Assembly (NCBI RefSeq): GCF_017312405.1
Contig: NZ_BLTG01000060.1
Span: forward strand, 1-64,000
Reading direction: 5' to 3'
Source: Mycobacterium sp. PO1
GTDB taxonomy: Bacteria > Actinomycetota > Actinomycetes > Mycobacteriales > Mycobacteriaceae
DNA length: 64,000 nt
Under the pieces are notes generated by a model. The model saw only the letters and a list, made by a program, of their open reading frames with translations, was not told where the DNA came from and searched no databases. The translations under genes and the position numbers were made by a program. Numbering within the stretch: the stretch's first letter is position 1; every line of letters starts with the position of its first letter. Positions 1-6,876 of the stretch are shown in pieces.

Positions 1-16
1 ACACAGGGCTACTCAT
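1..16 (-). CDS. ureB: Urease beta subunit, first codons only (cut by left edge)
   Basis: Five codons (Met-Ser-Ser-Pro-Val) read leftward off the window from an ATG at 16-14. An AGGAG ribosome-binding site lies eight bases upstream, and the stop of ureA at 32-34 is 15 bases away, the spacing expected for ureA-ureB. The identity rests on position after ureA; the coding part itself is too short to test. Confidence 0.5.
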
Positions 17-31
17 CGGCGGGTCTCCTGC

Positions 32-334
32 TCACGCGATTGGGTGGTGGACGGTGACGAGTTTGGTGCCGTCCGGGAATGTCGCCTCCACCTGGACGTC
101 TTCCAGCATCTCGGGAATCCCGTCCATCACGTCTGCGCGAGCGAGAACTTCGCGTCCGCTGGTCATCAGCTCGGCCACCGTCCGGCCGTCGCGGGCGCCC
201 TCGAGGATGTGGTCGGTGATCAGCGCTACCGCTTCGGGGTGGTTGAGCTTGAGACCGCGGGCCTGACGGCGGCGGGCGAGTTCGGCGGCATACGAAAGGA
301 GCAGCCGTTCCTGTTCATGCGGGGTCAGTCGCAT
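32..334 (-). CDS. ureA: Urease gamma subunit UreA
   Basis: A 100-residue protein, the usual length of bacterial UreA, the small structural subunit of the nickel urease that hydrolyses urea to ammonia and carbamate in the cytoplasm. It starts MRLTPHEQERLLLSYAAELA and carries the family-typical segments LNHPEAVALI, GRTVAELM and the C-terminal TKLVTVHHPI. The in-frame extension upstream of Met334 is not conserved in the family, so this ATG is chosen. It is followed closely by the presumed ureB and preceded by the thioesterase gene, the same neighbourhood as M. tuberculosis Rv1847-Rv1848. The active-site subunit UreC lies outside the window. Confidence 0.95.
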   Translation of the reverse strand: MRLTPHEQERLLLSYAAELARRRQARGLKLNHPEAVALITDHILEGARDGRTVAELMTSGREVLARADVMDGIPEMLEDVQVEATFPDGTKLVTVHHPIA

Positions 335-428
335 AGTGGGCGATACTGCCACGCCGAGCCGGTGAGCGCTCGGGCGAGCAACCGGCACACGCACCCGCAC
401 TGGGGCGGGGAAGCGGGTCAGCGGCCGT

Positions 429-830
429 TCACTCGTCGGCGATGTTCTGCAGCCGTACCTGTCCCCGCGCGACGGCACGCCCGGCGTCGTCGGTGATCGT
501 GATCAGCCACAACTGCTGGCGGCGGCCTCGGTGGATGGGCGTGGACTGGGCGCTGACCGTGCCCCCGCGAATCGCGCGCAGGAAGTCGGTGTTGTTGTTG
601 ACACCGACCACGGTGCCACCACCGTTCTCGGACAGCCACACGTGCCCCGACACACTGGCCATGCTCTCGATCACGGCACAGTAGACGCCGCCGTGCACGA
701 TGCCCCACGGTTGAAGCAGTTTGTCGGTGATCGGCAACGTGGCCCGGCCGCCGTCGGGGGTCATCTCCACATAGGTCAGGCCCAGTTCGGCGTCGAAACC
801 GTTGCCGAGCCCAGGGGGAAGATCAGTCAC
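429..830 (-). CDS. PaaI-type hotdog thioesterase (Rv1847-like)
   Basis: A 133-residue single hotdog-fold protein that probably hydrolyses acyl-CoA thioesters; its natural substrate is unknown. The signature is the PWGIVHGGVYCAVIES segment at about residues 41-56, the helix start of the PaaI/YbgC family, followed by GVNNNTDFLRA and GRRQQLWLI strands. The start is GTG (830-828); no upstream ATG is in frame. It lies 94 bp upstream of ureA on the same strand, as Rv1847 does beside ureA in M. tuberculosis. A strong hairpin at 887-921 separates it from the iron-regulated gene upstream, so it probably has its own promoter. Confidence 0.88.
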   Translation of the reverse strand: MTDLPPGLGNGFDAELGLTYVEMTPDGGRATLPITDKLLQPWGIVHGGVYCAVIESMASVSGHVWLSENGGGTVVGVNNNTDFLRAIRGGTVSAQSTPIHRGRRQQLWLITITDDAGRAVARGQVRLQNIADE

Positions 831-886
831 CGCTTGTGTCTACACCGCGGCCCGGCCGGTGCGGTCTCGGGGGTGGGGTGAACGTG

Positions 887-921
887 AGGACGGGCCCCAC
901 GCTGAGCGTGGGGCCCGTCCT
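887..921. terminator. Perfect 16-bp stem hairpin
   Basis: A perfect inverted repeat with arms AGGACGGGCCCCACGC (887-902) and GCGTGGGGCCCGTCCT (906-921) around a TGA loop. It lies directly downstream of the minus-strand gene ending at 1017 and upstream of the thioesterase. No T-run follows on either strand, which is usual for mycobacterial intrinsic terminators. Confidence 0.8.
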
Positions 922-1016
922 GTGGATGGACCGGGGGTTTCTGCAGCCCTCAGAAACTCCGGCTCGGTCCGGTGGTTCACGGTGCGACCGTTGCCATCAG
1001 CATAGGCAAGGCTGCC

Positions 1017-1796
1017 CTAATTAATCAAGGCCTTCCCCGTGGCTGTTCGATTCGTTCCGCGCACTGGCACGCCGAAGCTGACCAGCGCATCCAATACCGC
1101 CTGGCTGCGGCGCATGCTGGTGATCTCGCTCGCGCCCGACAGCAGCGGAATCTGGGTCGCTGCACCGACCACGGCGCCGCCGACGATATGCCACATGGCC
1201 GAGGTCGTCATGGCTCCCCCGCTGACGTCGGCGAGCTGGGCGAAAAGCGGTGCGAGCGCTCGGTGGCTGCGATGGGCGATCCAGGTTGTCAGCGCGGCTT
1301 CGTTGGGCAGCGCGACGATGCCGTGCTGGGCGGGTCGACCCGCCCCGAGGCGCGGGCGGGCGGCGAAATGCGGGTCATCGGGCAGGGCCCGCAGCGTCGG
1401 ATCGACCACTCCTACCCAGTCGATGGCGCCTTCGGAATCGACATGGACCCACAGGTTCTCGAGACCCGTGTCCCACGCTCGTCCCTCGAGCACGAGCAGC
1501 GGGACGACCCGGCCGACCACCACGTGGGCGAAGGTGGCCGCCAGTTGCTGCGCCACCGCGTATGGGCTGTCGGTTTCGGCGACGCCCGCGTCGAACATGG
1601 CTTGGAGGCGACCGGCGGTGAGGGCTTCGGTGAGTGGCCACCACCGTCGACGGGACAGGTCGCCCATGACCGCCACGCCGTAGACGCGGGGGCACTCCGG
1701 ATAGAGCTCGCGCAGCCGGCGGCTCGACTCGTGGATGGGCAAGGCGTGCCTGATCGCCATGCTCGCGATGAGCGGGTCGTCGACGAGGACAGTCAC
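1017..1796 (-). CDS. Iron-regulated protein, FhuF / ferric-siderophore-reductase-like (tentative)
   Basis: A 259-residue cytoplasmic protein without signal peptide or membrane segments. The C-terminal part (about 165-235: WIAHRSHRALAPL, then MWHIVGGAVVGAATQIPLL) resembles the helical half of the FhuF / IucA-IucC C-terminal family that handles ferric siderophores. The C-terminal cysteine cluster that binds the 2Fe-2S centre in true FhuF reductases is absent: I see no cysteine near the C-terminus. The best support for an iron role is an IdeR-type iron box 26-44 bases upstream of the ATG. It has no counterpart in the M. tuberculosis Rv1846c-Rv1847 interval as I recall it. Function is inferred mainly from regulation and weak family resemblance. 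Confidence 0.55.
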   Translation of the reverse strand: MTVLVDDPLIASMAIRHALPIHESSRRLRELYPECPRVYGVAVMGDLSRRRWWPLTEALTAGRLQAMFDAGVAETDSPYAVAQQLAATFAHVVVGRVVPLLVLEGRAWDTGLENLWVHVDSEGAIDWVGVVDPTLRALPDDPHFAARPRLGAGRPAQHGIVALPNEAALTTWIAHRSHRALAPLFAQLADVSGGAMTTSAMWHIVGGAVVGAATQIPLLSGASEITSMRRSQAVLDALVSFGVPVRGTNRTATGKALIN

Positions 1797-1821
1797 GGAA
1801 CCTCCAATCGTGGCAGCGGGG

Positions 1822-1840
1822 TTAGGTTAGCCTTACTATA
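1822..1840 (-). promoter_or_regulatory. IdeR iron box upstream of the FhuF-like gene
   Basis: TTAGGTTAGCCTTACTATA agrees with the mycobacterial iron box TTAGGTTAGSCTAACCTAA across the whole left half and part of the right half. It sits 26-44 bases before the start of the minus-strand gene at 1796, where iron-loaded IdeR would block transcription. The plus-strand blaI start is nearly 190 bases away. Confidence 0.75.
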
Positions 1841-1999
1841 GTCATCGACCATGAAGGAGCTACCCCCTGTGACCGGACTCACAAGCCGCCGTGGAGGCGC
1901 GCGAGTGCCTGCCGCACCCGGATTCGGCGGCGAGCGCGTGGAGGCGGTAGCAGTCAAGATGGATACGACAATCGGTAGTAATCGCGTAGTACGCTTTGA

Positions 2000-2014
2000 C
2001 CTACAGCGGGTAGG
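2000..2014. promoter_or_regulatory. Candidate BlaI autoregulatory operator
   Basis: A perfect dyad CCTAC-AGCGG-GTAGG lies 14 bases before the blaI start. Just upstream, GTAGTA motifs repeat (1976-1991). BlaI repressors bind TAC/GTA-containing dyads and repress their own blaI-blaR operon. The assignment rests on location and symmetry. Confidence 0.5.
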
Positions 2015-2027
2015 AGATGAACCGAAG

Positions 2028-2444
2028 ATGGCCAAGCTGACACGGCTCGGGGACCTGGAACGGTCCGTGATGGACCATTTGTGGTCGGCCCGCGAGCCTC
2101 AGACGGTGCGTCAGGTGCACGAGGCCCTCGCTGCCCACCGCGACCTCGCGTACACCACGATCATGACGGTGCTGCAGCGCCTGGCGAAGAAGAACCTGGT
2201 GGTGCAGCACCGCGACGACCGCGCCCACCGGTACGCCCCCACCCACGGCCGCGACGAACTCGTCGCCGGGCTCATGGTCGACGCGCTGGACCAGGCCGCA
2301 GACTCGGGCAGCCGCGAGGCGGCTCTCGTCCACTTCGTCGAGCGCGTGGGCGTCGACGAGGTCGATGCGCTGCGCCGCGCACTGGCCGAACTGGAAGACA
2401 AGAACCGTGATGATCCGCCCGCTGGCGGTCCGGGCATCGCCTGA
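2028..2444 (+). CDS. blaI: Transcriptional repressor BlaI
   Basis: A 138-residue winged-helix repressor of the BlaI/MecI/CopY family, the same length as M. tuberculosis BlaI (Rv1846c). The N-terminal DNA-binding half holds MAKLTRLGDLERSVMDHLW and the recognition region YTTIMTVLQRLAKKNLV; the C-terminal half is the dimerisation and cleavage region. In M. tuberculosis BlaI represses the beta-lactamase gene, its own operon and ATP-synthase genes and leaves DNA on beta-lactam exposure. The ATG at 2028 is chosen because it gives the family length; the open frame extends upstream but without conserved sequence. The blaR-type gene starts 14 bp downstream, so the two are cotranscribed. Confidence 0.93.
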   Translation: MAKLTRLGDLERSVMDHLWSAREPQTVRQVHEALAAHRDLAYTTIMTVLQRLAKKNLVVQHRDDRAHRYAPTHGRDELVAGLMVDALDQAADSGSREAALVHFVERVGVDEVDALRRALAELEDKNRDDPPAGGPGIA

Positions 2445-2458
2445 GGGACACTGGCAGC

Positions 2459-3424
2459 GTGTCCGCGCTGGCCTTCACCATCGTCGCCCTGCTGCTCTCG
2501 GGGCCGGTGCCTGCGTTGCTCGCGCGGGCGCGATGGCCGATGCGGGCCCCACGCGCAGCGATCGTGCTGTGGCAGTCGGTGGCGCTGGCCGCGGTGCTCT
2601 CGGCGTTCTCGGCTGGGCTCGCCATCGCCAGCCGGCTCTTCCGGCCGGGCTCTGACGGGCGACCCACGGCGACATTGACCGGTGCCGTCGACACCCTGGG
2701 GTGGCCGTTGTGGACGCTGCACGTCGCGGTGCTGACCCTCACGCTGCTGATCGGTGCCCGATTGACCGCGTCGGTGCTCAACGTCGCCATCGCGACCCGC
2801 CGCCGACGTGCACATCACCGAATGGTCGTCGACCTGGTGTCCTCCCCGGGGCGGGCCGTGCCTGCGCTGCGCACCCGCTGTAGCGCTCCGGTGCCCGGCC
2901 ACGGGCTGCGCATCCTCGATGTCGACCAGCCGCTGGCCTACTGCCTGCCAGGGGTTCGCAGCCGCGTGGTGCTCAGCGAAGGTGCTCTGAACACACTGTC
3001 CGATCAGGAGATCGCGGCGATCCTCTCCCACGAGCGAGCTCACCTTCGCGCCCGCCACGACCTGGTCCTGGAGATGTTCACGGCCGTCCACGCGGCGTTC
3101 CCGCGCCTGGTGCGCAGCGGCAATGCCCTGACCGCGGTCCGGCTGCTGATCGAGTTGCTCGCCGACGACGCCGCCGTCCGCAACACCGGCCCCACCCCGC
3201 TCGCGCGGGCTTTGGTGGCCTGCGCATCGGCGCGCGCGCCCCGCGGCGCGCTGGCCGCAGGCGGCCCGACGACCGTGGTCCGGGTGCAACGACTGGCCGG
3301 TGCGCCGAACAGCCGGGTCGTCGCGGCCGGGGCCTACACCGCCGCAGTGGCCAATCTCGTCGTTCCCACCGTCGCGGTGGCCGTGCCCTGGCTGACAGAA
3401 CTCCATCGACTCTTCATCGCGTAG
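2459..3424 (+). CDS. blaR: M56-family membrane metalloprotease BlaR
   Basis: A 321-residue integral membrane protein. Hydrophobic segments occupy roughly residues 3-20, 35-58, 80-105 and the C-terminal 285-310. A zinc-protease motif H-E-R-A-H (HExxH) lies in the cytoplasmic or membrane-flanking middle domain (about residue 195), with a downstream LLADDAAV segment supplying the third zinc ligand region. BlaR-type proteases sense beta-lactams and cleave BlaI; like mycobacterial Rv1845c it lacks the extra C-terminal penicillin-binding sensor domain of the staphylococcal protein. The start is GTG 14 bp after blaI. Gene order blaI-blaR-gnd1 matches Rv1846c-Rv1845c-Rv1844c. Confidence 0.9.
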   Translation: MSALAFTIVALLLSGPVPALLARARWPMRAPRAAIVLWQSVALAAVLSAFSAGLAIASRLFRPGSDGRPTATLTGAVDTLGWPLWTLHVAVLTLTLLIGARLTASVLNVAIATRRRRAHHRMVVDLVSSPGRAVPALRTRCSAPVPGHGLRILDVDQPLAYCLPGVRSRVVLSEGALNTLSDQEIAAILSHERAHLRARHDLVLEMFTAVHAAFPRLVRSGNALTAVRLLIELLADDAAVRNTGPTPLARALVACASARAPRGALAAGGPTTVVRVQRLAGAPNSRVVAAGAYTAAVANLVVPTVAVAVPWLTELHRLFIA

Positions 3425-3575
3425 ATGTTGAACACCCCGTACCCGTGGTCTTCTCGTCCACGTCATCCCCGTCCACGTGATCGACGTGATCACTGCGTGA
3501 ACGTGGTCAGTACGCAAGAGTGGTCGAGGTGACCGCGTCCTCCGTCCGCACCATCCGCCAACGAAAGGCTGCTGC

Positions 3576-5036
3576 ATGAGCGACTCTGCTTCTCCTGCCA
3601 CCGGGACCGCCCAGATCGGAGTGACCGGGCTGGCCGTGATGGGGTCGAACATCGCGCGCAATTTCGCCCGGCACGGCTACACGGTCGCACTGCACAACCG
3701 CTCCGTGGCCAAGACCGACGCCCTGCTTGCCGAGCACAGTGCCGACGGCAACTTCGTGCGCAGCGAGACCATCGCCGAATTCCTCGACGCGCTGGAGAAG
3801 CCGCGGCGTGTGCTCATCATGGTCAAGGCGGGTGAGCCCACCGACGCGGTCATCAACGAACTCGCCGACGCCATGGACGACGGCGACATCATCATCGACG
3901 GTGGCAATGCGCTGTACACCGACACGATCCGGCGCGAGAAGGCGATGCGGGAGCGCGGACTGCATTTCGTCGGCGCGGGTATCTCCGGTGGTGAGGAAGG
4001 GGCCCTCAACGGCCCGTCGATCATGCCGGGCGGGCCCGCGGAGTCCTACAAGTCGCTCGGGCCGCTGCTCGAGGAGATCTCCGCTCACGTGGACGGCGTG
4101 CCCTGCTGCACGCACATCGGCCCCGACGGCGCCGGCCATTTCGTCAAGATGGTGCACAACGGCATCGAGTACTCCGACATGCAGCTGATCGGTGAGGCCT
4201 ACCAGTTGCTGCGCGACGCCCTCGGCATGAGCGCCACCCAGATCGCCGACGTCTTCGACGAATGGAACTCCGGGGACCTGGACAGCTTCCTGGTCGAGAT
4301 CACCGCCAAGGTGCTGCGCCAGATCGACGCCAAGACCGGCAAGCCGCTGGTCGATGTGATCCTCGACGAGGCCGAGCAGAAAGGCACCGGCCGCTGGACG
4401 GTGAAGTCCGCCCTCGATCTGGGGGTCCCCGTCACCGGCATCGCCGAAGCGGTCTTCGCCCGTGCGCTGTCCGGGTCGGTGACGCAACGTACCGCCACGA
4501 CCGGGCTGGCGTCCGGCGACCTCGGCGGTAAACCCGGCGACGCCGGGCAGTTCGTCGAGGACATCCGCCAGGCGCTCTACGCGTCGAAGATCATCGCCTA
4601 CGCGCAGGGTTTCAACCAGATCCAGGCCGGCAGCGCCGAGTACGACTGGAACATCGCACCGGGCGACATGGCACGGATCTGGCGCGGTGGCTGCATCATC
4701 CGTGCCAAGTTCCTCAACCGCATCACCGAGGCGTTCGACGAGGATCCCGACCTGCCGTCGTTGATCGTCGCCCCGTACTTCCGCTCGGCGATCGAGGCGG
4801 CCATCGACAGCTGGCGCCGTGTCGTGGTCACCGCGACCCAGCTGGGCATCCCCATTCCCGGCTTCTCGTCGGCGCTGTCGTACTACGACGGGCTGCGGAC
4901 CGAGCGGCTGCCGGCGGCCCTGACCCAGGGGTTGCGCGACTTCTTCGGCGCCCACACCTACGGCCGTATCGACGCCGACCGGGACAAGCGCTTCCACACC
5001 CTGTGGAGTGGCGACCTCAGCGAGGTGGAGGCCTGA
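3576..5036 (+). CDS. gnd1: 6-phosphogluconate dehydrogenase (decarboxylating) Gnd1
   Basis: A 486-residue enzyme of the oxidative pentose-phosphate pathway, converting 6-phosphogluconate to ribulose 5-phosphate and CO2 with NADP reduction. The Rossmann loop GVTGLAVMGSNIARNFARHG is at about residues 12-31. The substrate signature IISGGEEGA-like (GISGGEEGALNGPSIMPGG) and the catalytic lysine/asparagine segment FVKMVHNGIEY follow. The C-terminal helical domain includes DWRIW-type residues (NIAPGDMARIWRGGCIIR). Length fits the long dimeric form. An AAAGG site precedes the ATG by nine bases. The following gene is guaB1, as in M. tuberculosis Rv1844c-Rv1843c. Confidence 0.97.
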   Translation: MSDSASPATGTAQIGVTGLAVMGSNIARNFARHGYTVALHNRSVAKTDALLAEHSADGNFVRSETIAEFLDALEKPRRVLIMVKAGEPTDAVINELADAMDDGDIIIDGGNALYTDTIRREKAMRERGLHFVGAGISGGEEGALNGPSIMPGGPAESYKSLGPLLEEISAHVDGVPCCTHIGPDGAGHFVKMVHNGIEYSDMQLIGEAYQLLRDALGMSATQIADVFDEWNSGDLDSFLVEITAKVLRQIDAKTGKPLVDVILDEAEQKGTGRWTVKSALDLGVPVTGIAEAVFARALSGSVTQRTATTGLASGDLGGKPGDAGQFVEDIRQALYASKIIAYAQGFNQIQAGSAEYDWNIAPGDMARIWRGGCIIRAKFLNRITEAFDEDPDLPSLIVAPYFRSAIEAAIDSWRRVVVTATQLGIPIPGFSSALSYYDGLRTERLPAALTQGLRDFFGAHTYGRIDADRDKRFHTLWSGDLSEVEA

Positions 5037-5062
5037 CGCTCCTGCGACAAGCCTGTCCGCGC

Positions 5063-5118
5063 CGAGTCTGCGGCGAGATCGTCGTGAGCCCGCAGAGTGC
5101 GATCTCCGCGCAGACTCG
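5063..5118. repeat. Imperfect 19-bp extragenic inverted repeat
   Basis: Two 19-base arms (5063-5081 and 5100-5118) are reverse complements with 17 of 19 positions matching, around an 18-base spacer. A third partial copy (AGACTCGACG) overlaps the guaB1 promoter. It could end gnd1 transcription or be a dispersed REP-like element. Confidence 0.6.
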
Positions 5119-5134
5119 ACGATCCACCGGCGCA

Positions 5135-5140
5135 TAGACT
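5135..5140 (+). promoter_or_regulatory. -10 hexamer TAGACT for guaB1, probably leaderless
   Basis: TAGACT fits the mycobacterial TAnnnT -10 pattern. It ends eight bases before the guaB1 ATG, so transcription would start at or next to the start codon. No Shine-Dalgarno sequence is visible, which agrees with a leaderless message. Confidence 0.5.
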
Positions 5141-5148
5141 CGACGGCG

Positions 5149-6585
5149 ATGAAGTTCCTCGACGGCCACCGGCCGCCTTATGACCTGACCTACGACGACG
5201 TCTTCATCGTGCCGGGGCGCTCGGACGTGCCGTCGCGCTTCGACGTCGACCTGTCCACGGTGGACGGATCGGGGACGACGATCCCGGTGGTCGTGGCCAA
5301 CATGACCGCCGTGGCCGGCAAGCGCATGGCCGAGACGGTGGCGCGCCGGGGTGGAATCGTCGTTCTGCCCCAAGACCTTCCGCTGGTGGCGGTCAAGCAC
5401 ACCGTCGACTTCGTCAAGAGCCGCGACCTCGTGGTGGACACCCCGGTCACGCTGGCCCCGGACGCCTCGGTCTCCGATGCCCTCGCCCTGATCCACAAGC
5501 GGGCCCACGGGGCCGCGGTCGTCGTCTTCGAGAACCGCCCCATCGGACTCGTCACGGAGGCGACCTGCCGCGGCGTGGACCGGTTCACCCGGGTACGGGA
5601 CGTGGCGACGCCGGACTTCGTCTCCGCTCCGGTCGGTACCGATCCGCGCAAGGTGTTCGACCTGCTCGAACACGCCCACATCGACGTGGCGGTGCTCACC
5701 GAAGCCGATGGTGGTCTCGCCGGCGTGCTCACCCGCCTGGGCGCGGTCCGGGCCGGCATCTACACCCCCGCAGTCGACCGAGACGGCCGGCTGCGCGTCG
5801 CGGCTGCGGTCGGTATCAACGGTGACGTCGCCTCCAAGGCCCGCGACCTCGCCGAGGCCGGTGTCGACCTCCTGGTCATCGACACCGCACACGGCCATCA
5901 GCAGCGGATGATCGACGCGGTGGAGGCGGTCTCCAGCCTGGAGCTCGGTGTGCCTCTGGCCGCCGGGAACGTCGTCTCCGCGGCCGGAACCCGCGATCTG
6001 ATCAACGCCGGGGCCTCCATCGTCAAGGTCGGAGTCGGGCCGGGCGCGATGTGCACCACCCGGATGATGACCGGCGTGGGTCGCCCGCAGTTCTCGGCCG
6101 TCGTCGAATGCTCGGCTGCCGCACGAGAACTCGACGGTCACGTGTGGGCCGACGGCGGTGTGCGGCACCCGCGCGACGTCGCGCTGGCATTGGCTGCCGG
6201 TGCCTCGAACGTCATGATCGGATCCTGGTTCTCCGGCACCTACGAGTCCCCGGGCGACCTGCTGCACGATCGCGACGACCAGCCCTACAAGGAGAGCTAC
6301 GGCATGGCGTCCAAGCGTGCGGTCGCCGCGCGAACCGCGGCCGACAGCCCGTTCGACCGGGCCCGCAAGGCGCTGTTCGAGGAGGGCATCTCGACCTCGC
6401 GGATGAATCTCGATCCAGCTCGCGGCGGCGTCGAGGACCTCATCGACCACATCACGTCGGGGGTACGCAGCACCTGCACCTACGTCGGTGCCCACACGCT
6501 GCCCGAACTGCACGAGAACGTGGTTCTCGGCGTCCAGTCCGCCGCCGGATTCGCCGAGGGGCATCCGCTTCCCACCGGATGGTGA
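5149..6585 (+). CDS. guaB1: GuaB1, IMPDH-family GMP reductase with CBS domains
   Basis: A 478-residue TIM-barrel protein of the IMPDH/GMPR family; M. tuberculosis GuaB1 (Rv1843c) is about 479 residues. Although often annotated as IMP dehydrogenase, the mycobacterial GuaB1 has been characterised as a GMP reductase that recycles GMP to IMP. The catalytic cysteine is Cys302 in GAMCTTRMMTG, preceded by the phosphate-binding loop VGVGPGAM. A CBS-domain pair (about residues 95-205) interrupts the barrel in the family manner. The ATG at 5149 begins MKFLDGHRPPYDLTYDDVFI, the normal family N-terminus. It is separated from gnd1 by an inverted repeat. Confidence 0.93.
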   Translation: MKFLDGHRPPYDLTYDDVFIVPGRSDVPSRFDVDLSTVDGSGTTIPVVVANMTAVAGKRMAETVARRGGIVVLPQDLPLVAVKHTVDFVKSRDLVVDTPVTLAPDASVSDALALIHKRAHGAAVVVFENRPIGLVTEATCRGVDRFTRVRDVATPDFVSAPVGTDPRKVFDLLEHAHIDVAVLTEADGGLAGVLTRLGAVRAGIYTPAVDRDGRLRVAAAVGINGDVASKARDLAEAGVDLLVIDTAHGHQQRMIDAVEAVSSLELGVPLAAGNVVSAAGTRDLINAGASIVKVGVGPGAMCTTRMMTGVGRPQFSAVVECSAAARELDGHVWADGGVRHPRDVALALAAGASNVMIGSWFSGTYESPGDLLHDRDDQPYKESYGMASKRAVAARTAADSPFDRARKALFEEGISTSRMNLDPARGGVEDLIDHITSGVRSTCTYVGAHTLPELHENVVLGVQSAAGFAEGHPLPTGW

Positions 6586-6644
6586 GCCGGCAGCCCTGAC
6601 CCGGTGCCGCGTTGTGCTGGTGTTTGGGGTCGGACGTATTCGGC

Positions 6645-6650
6645 TAGCAT
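6645..6650 (+). promoter_or_regulatory. -10 hexamer TAGCAT before the leader ORF and CNNM operon
   Basis: TAGCAT fits the mycobacterial -10 consensus and lies in the only gap between guaB1 and the leader ORF at 6730. Transcription would begin near 6657, giving a short leader of about 70 bases. No convincing -35 box is seen. Confidence 0.45.
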
Positions 6651-6729
6651 GTGGAGGACTTCGGACGGCTGCCCGAGATCTGCGCACGAGCCGATCCGAA
6701 GCGTTGCGTAATTCGAAGAAAGGGATCAG

Positions 6730-6876
6730 GTGCCGCAGGCACTGGACGGCGGCCCGTCCGAGCCGGTTGTGATCGCCGAACCGGCCGATCACGAACCCGC
6801 CGAGGCCGAACCCTCCTCTAGTCAGCCGGGCGTATGGCCCGGCTTCCCCGGTGACGTCGCGGGAGCGATTCGATGA
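6730..6876 (+). CDS. Small 48-residue leader ORF coupled to the CNNM gene
   Basis: A GTG-initiated frame preceded by AAAGGG five bases upstream. It encodes 48 residues rich in Pro, Glu and Ala (for example EPADHEPAEAEPSSSQ), without membrane segment or known domain. Its TGA overlaps the ATG of the next gene as ATGA, the arrangement of translationally coupled cistrons. The good ribosome site and exact overlap are the evidence that it is translated; the peptide itself is not recognised. It may serve mainly to deliver ribosomes to the transporter start, or may be a real small protein acting with it. Confidence 0.5.
   Translation: MPQALDGGPSEPVVIAEPADHEPAEAEPSSSQPGVWPGFPGDVAGAIR

Noticed and set aside
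3425..3575. Repeated CGTGATC/CACGTGATC motifs between blaR and gnd1
   Set aside because: Partly palindromic but irregular; not convincing as a specific operator or terminator.
2111..3661. 516-codon minus-strand frame opposite blaI/blaR and a 542-codon one opposite gnd1
   Set aside because: Shadows of the real plus-strand genes; no family resemblance or ribosome site.
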